Source of the DNA: Mediterranea massiliensis
Lineage (GTDB): Bacteria > Bacteroidota > Bacteroidia > Bacteroidales > Bacteroidaceae
Direction: 5' to 3'
DNA length: 64,000 bases
Assembly: GCF_900128475.1 (NCBI RefSeq)
Contig: NZ_LT635839.1
Coordinates: 421,112 to 485,111, forward strand
The notes under the pieces: generated by a model
The model's database searches: none
Told to the model about the DNA's origin: nothing
What the model saw: the letters and a program-made list of their open reading frames with translations, nothing else
Made by a program: the position numbers and the translations under genes
Shown here: one piece after another, positions 61,810 through 64,000 of the stretch
How positions within the stretch are numbered: the stretch's first letter is position 1
How the letters are laid out: each line of letters opens with the position of its first letter

Positions 61810-62002
61810 AGAAAAGAGGCTGTCTCAAAATAGAAATTCAAAAGTAATAATCTTACAGATTGAAACTTAGTAATAAAAAGCCTCCTGCTTTAGCCCTTAT
61901 TTATTGCAATTATAGGACTAAAAGCAGGAGGTTTTTATGTTGTAGCTTATAAATTGTAAGTAAACTTATCTCTGTTTTTAATTTTGAGACAGCCTCTTTT
62001 CT
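61810..62002. mobile_element. MITE-like element with 22-bp terminal inverted repeats
   Basis: AGAAAAGAGGCTGTCTCAAAAT at 61810-61831 is perfectly inverted at 61981-62002. Inside lie nested stems: CCTCCTGCTTT(A)G with C(T)AAAGCAGGAGG (61881-61932), and CTTACA/TGTAAG. There is no reading frame. GAGGCTGTCTCAAAA resembles insertion-sequence ends seen in Bacteroides, so it is probably a non-autonomous element. It lies between convergent genes and may also work as a terminator. Confidence 0.7.
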
Positions 62003-62025
62003 GATTGGTAAAACACTGTTTTCTG

Positions 62026-62634
62026 CTATTTGCGGTAGCCCTCCGTCATAAAGTTTACTCCGTTATACGCATACTTATACGCATCGGCCATGATAACGGC
62101 TTCTGCGGGATACGCCTCCTTCGCATACGCATACAGATCGGCGAACTCCGCTTCCAATGTCCGTGAACGGACGATGTTCGACCAGTAAAAGAACCAGAAC
62201 TGAAAACGATGCCCGATACGCACTCGGGATAAACAGGTGAAAATCCCCTTCCGGCTTTCGCCGTCGGCAGACAATGCCTCACCCACCAACTCTCTAAGAT
62301 AGTTGGGGGCATCTGCATCCAATTCGCCGCCGATGCAAAGGTTTACCAGACGTTCGCAGTATTCATCCGTCGGTATCGCCTTTGCCATTTCCCCCAAAGC
62401 GTGTACATGCTTGTTGGCCCTGTCATAGAAAGGTGCTCCGTATTGATAGGTCGCGATGAACTCCATCCAATTTTTGGGGAAGGCATCGAAAAAGACCCGT
62501 TGGTTGGCTGGTGAGCTCTCCTGCTGCCATGCGGCATAGGCCTGAGCCAACTTCGTTGTGTCAACAGATACATACTGCGCTTTCGCATAAAGGGAAGTAC
62601 ACAATACCAAATAGATTACAAATGACTTTCTCAT
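62026..62634 (-). CDS. Secreted protein of unknown function
   Basis: The 202-residue protein has a signal peptide (MRKSFVIYLVLCTSLYAKAQ, cleaved near AKA-Q) and no lipobox. The mature part is mostly helical (AYAAWQQESSPANQRVFFDA, EMAKAIPTDEYCERLVNLCI). I do not recognise a family, although similar small secreted proteins exist in Bacteroides. It stands alone and is bordered by the MITE-like element on its 3' side. Confidence 0.6.
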   Translation of the reverse strand: MRKSFVIYLVLCTSLYAKAQYVSVDTTKLAQAYAAWQQESSPANQRVFFDAFPKNWMEFIATYQYGAPFYDRANKHVHALGEMAKAIPTDEYCERLVNLCIGGELDADAPNYLRELVGEALSADGESRKGIFTCLSRVRIGHRFQFWFFYWSNIVRSRTLEAEFADLYAYAKEAYPAEAVIMADAYKYAYNGVNFMTEGYRK

Positions 62635-62789
62635 AAAGGAAATGAATTAAAGATTTCACTATTCATACGCTTCCGGTCGGATACGCGTTTTAATGGTTCT
62701 CAAATTATTAAGTCCCGAAATATATGCAATTTCACGGATAAATACAAGGTTTGCTTGTCACTATTCTATAACCGTTTCGTTACTACATT

Positions 62790-63000
62790 ACGAAGCGCAG
62801 CGTGGCACCTTTATGAAACGTAGGCCGACACCCTGACGAAGCGTAGCGTGACATCACTAGAAAACAGACGTTTTTTCCCCAGTGGGGAAAAAATCTCTCT
62901 AACCGGGCAGTTTGGACTCGCTAACTATGGACTTTAGAGCGCTAAAGTGGATAGTTAGCGGACCAAAGTAGATAGTTAGCGGGCTAAAGTTGATCGTTGG
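62790..63000. repeat. Repeat-rich spacer: 23-bp and 21-bp tandem repeats plus palindromes
   Basis: Three 23-bp units start at 62790, 62813 and 62836, beginning with ACGAAGCG or variants. A TTTTTTCCCC/GGGGAAAAAA hairpin lies at 62871-62893. An inverted copy (62919-62937) is followed by tandem 21-bp units at 62941, 62962 and 62983 built on CTAAAGTnGATAGTTAGCGG. No gene is present in 62635-63230. Confidence 0.6.
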
Positions 63001-63020
63001 AGAAGCCGGGATAAACAAAG

Positions 63021-63123
63021 GAAAGCAGTTTGTCTGTTTCTGCCTTCACGCTTTCACAGGTATACAAACTGCTTTCTATGAGCAGCTTCCCGTGAAAGAT
63101 AGCGGTGAAAGCGTGAAGGCAGA
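63021..63123. repeat. Two interleaved perfect palindromes (A-B-A'-B')
   Basis: GAAAGCAGTTTGT (63021-63033) pairs with ACAAACTGCTTTC (63064-63076). TCTGCCTTCACGCTTTCAC (63039-63057) pairs with GTGAAAGCGTGAAGGCAGA (63105-63123). The arms interleave, so in RNA the two stems would be mutually exclusive or form a pseudoknot. Confidence 0.7.
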
Positions 63124-63194
63124 GAAGTTAAGCTGTGACGGGACTGAAGTTAAGCAGAAAGAGCGCTGATGGTTGGCTATTTCGGTTTAATTAC

Positions 63195-63202
63195 TAACTT
63201 TG
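63195..63202 (+). promoter_or_regulatory. -7 promoter element of the acyl-CoA synthetase gene
   Basis: TAACTTTG matches TAnnTTTG, 28 bases before ATG 63231, with TTGG about 18 bases upstream as a weak -33. Confidence 0.55.
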
Positions 63203-63230
63203 CGGGTGGAACCAATAAAAACATGTGGTT

Positions 63231-64000
63231 ATGATAACAAGTCAACTGCTGCACCCCGCGAGCATCGTCGTGGTCGGTGCGTCCAACAATGTCCACAAGC
63301 CCGGAGGGGCTATCCTGAAAAACCTCATTAGTGGCGGCTACACAGGCGAGCTGCGCGCCGTCAACCCCAAAGAACAGGAAGTGCAAGGCATCCGCGCCTA
63401 TGCCGACGTGAAGGATATTCCCGATACTGACCTGGCCATCCTGGCCATCCCCGCCCCGCTGTGCCCCGACGCGGTGGAGACGCTGGCGGCCGAGAAGCAC
63501 GTGCGCGCCTTCATCATCCTCTCCGCCGGCTTCGGCGAGGAAACGCACGAGGGGGCGCTGCTGGAGGACCGCATCCTCGAGACCGTCAACCGCTACGGCG
63601 CCTCGCTCATCGGCCCCAACTGCATCGGCTACATGAACGCGTGGCACCACAGCGTCTTCAGCCAGCCCATCCCGCAGCTCCATCCGCAGGGCGTGGACCT
63701 CATTTCTAGCTCGGGCGCTACGGCGGTGTTCATCCTCGAAAGCGCCGTCACCAAGGGCCTGCCCTTCTGCTCCGTCTGGTCGGTGGGCAACGCCAAGCAG
63801 ATAGGCGTGGAGGACGTGCTTCAGTATATGGACGAGAACTTCGATCCTGACCGCGACTCACATATCAAGCTGCTCTATATCGAGAGCATCGGCGACCCTG
63901 ACCGCCTGCTGTTCCACGCCTCGTCGCTCATCAAGAAAGGCTGCCGCATCGCCGCCATCAAGAGCGGCAGCAGCGAGAGCGGCAGCCGGGCGGCCAGCTC
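63231..64000 (+). CDS. NDP-forming acyl-CoA synthetase (acetate-CoA ligase type), 5' part
   Basis: The visible 256 residues run off the window end. The N-terminal CoA-binding Rossmann domain has IVVVGASNNVHKPGGAILKN and AVNPKEQEVQGIRAY. The next succinyl-CoA-ligase-like domain has LIGPNCIGYMNAW, SSSGATAVFILES and SVGNAKQIGVEDVLQYM. These enzymes convert acetyl-CoA or another acyl-CoA to the acid while making ATP from ADP. The start ATG follows a promoter element by 28 bases. Whether the beta (ATP-grasp) part is fused cannot be seen. Confidence 0.88.
   Translation, partial: MITSQLLHPASIVVVGASNNVHKPGGAILKNLISGGYTGELRAVNPKEQEVQGIRAYADVKDIPDTDLAILAIPAPLCPDAVETLAAEKHVRAFIILSAGFGEETHEGALLEDRILETVNRYGASLIGPNCIGYMNAWHHSVFSQPIPQLHPQGVDLISSSGATAVFILESAVTKGLPFCSVWSVGNAKQIGVEDVLQYMDENFDPDRDSHIKLLYIESIGDPDRLLFHASSLIKKGCRIAAIKSGSSESGSRAAS

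Overview
The window reads as a gut Bacteroides-type chromosome (Bacteroidales). The evidence is the recurrent TAnnTTTG -7 promoter element close upstream of many genes, the lack of consistent Shine-Dalgarno sites, a fumarate reductase of the Bacteroidetes layout, a TonB receptor with a carboxypeptidase-like N-terminal extension, and many signal-peptidase II lipoproteins. Base composition separates GC-richer core genes from clearly AT-rich acquired DNA.

Core left part (1-18.3 kb): partial dusB diverges from a U32-family RNA hydroxylation gene, followed by a thioesterase and dprA. Then come a triple PepSY-like lipoprotein, a putative short sRNA, the frdCAB operon, a PAP2 phosphatase, the parE-coaD-S41 protease run, a GH20 hexosaminidase, a GNAT-like protein and a Na/Ca exchanger.

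Island 1 (about 18.5-26.8 kb) is a mobilizable element with an IntDOT-like integrase and a MobV relaxase. It sits inside the transposase gene of an IS982-family element: the two IS halves on either side join in frame. Its cargo is a compact restriction-modification operon with a controller, a nuclease-methylase fusion of the BcgI type, and three target-recognition modules. Poly-G tracts of 8 and 9 lie exactly at the module junctions. One-base slips would switch the system between separate single-module proteins and fused two- or three-module specificity subunits. This is the most interesting system in the window.

Middle (27.7-32.9 kb): a metallophosphoesterase and TonB receptor operon, then a THUMP-like methyltransferase. 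Island 2 (about 33.0-45.9 kb) is AT-rich and inserted at a tRNA-Met(CAU) gene. The right end keeps an intact tRNA next to the integrase. The left end holds a tRNA-like copy whose D-arm is interrupted by a perfect hairpin. The island holds lipoproteins, a DUF3871 protein, a winged-helix protein, a helicase-like protein with an unusual P-loop and several unknown genes. No relaxase is visible.

Right part (46-64 kb): DUF4491 and Lrp-type genes, two FKBP isomerases, a sirtuin, and a surface-polysaccharide locus (six glycosyltransferases, a UDP-ManNAc-type dehydrogenase and a Wzx-type flippase). Then come metG, a PepSY-like lipoprotein, a MITE-like element, an unknown secreted protein, a repeat-rich spacer and the start of an NDP-forming acyl-CoA synthetase. 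Several short repeat families (22-, 23- and 21-bp periods, and long inverted repeats) lie between core genes.
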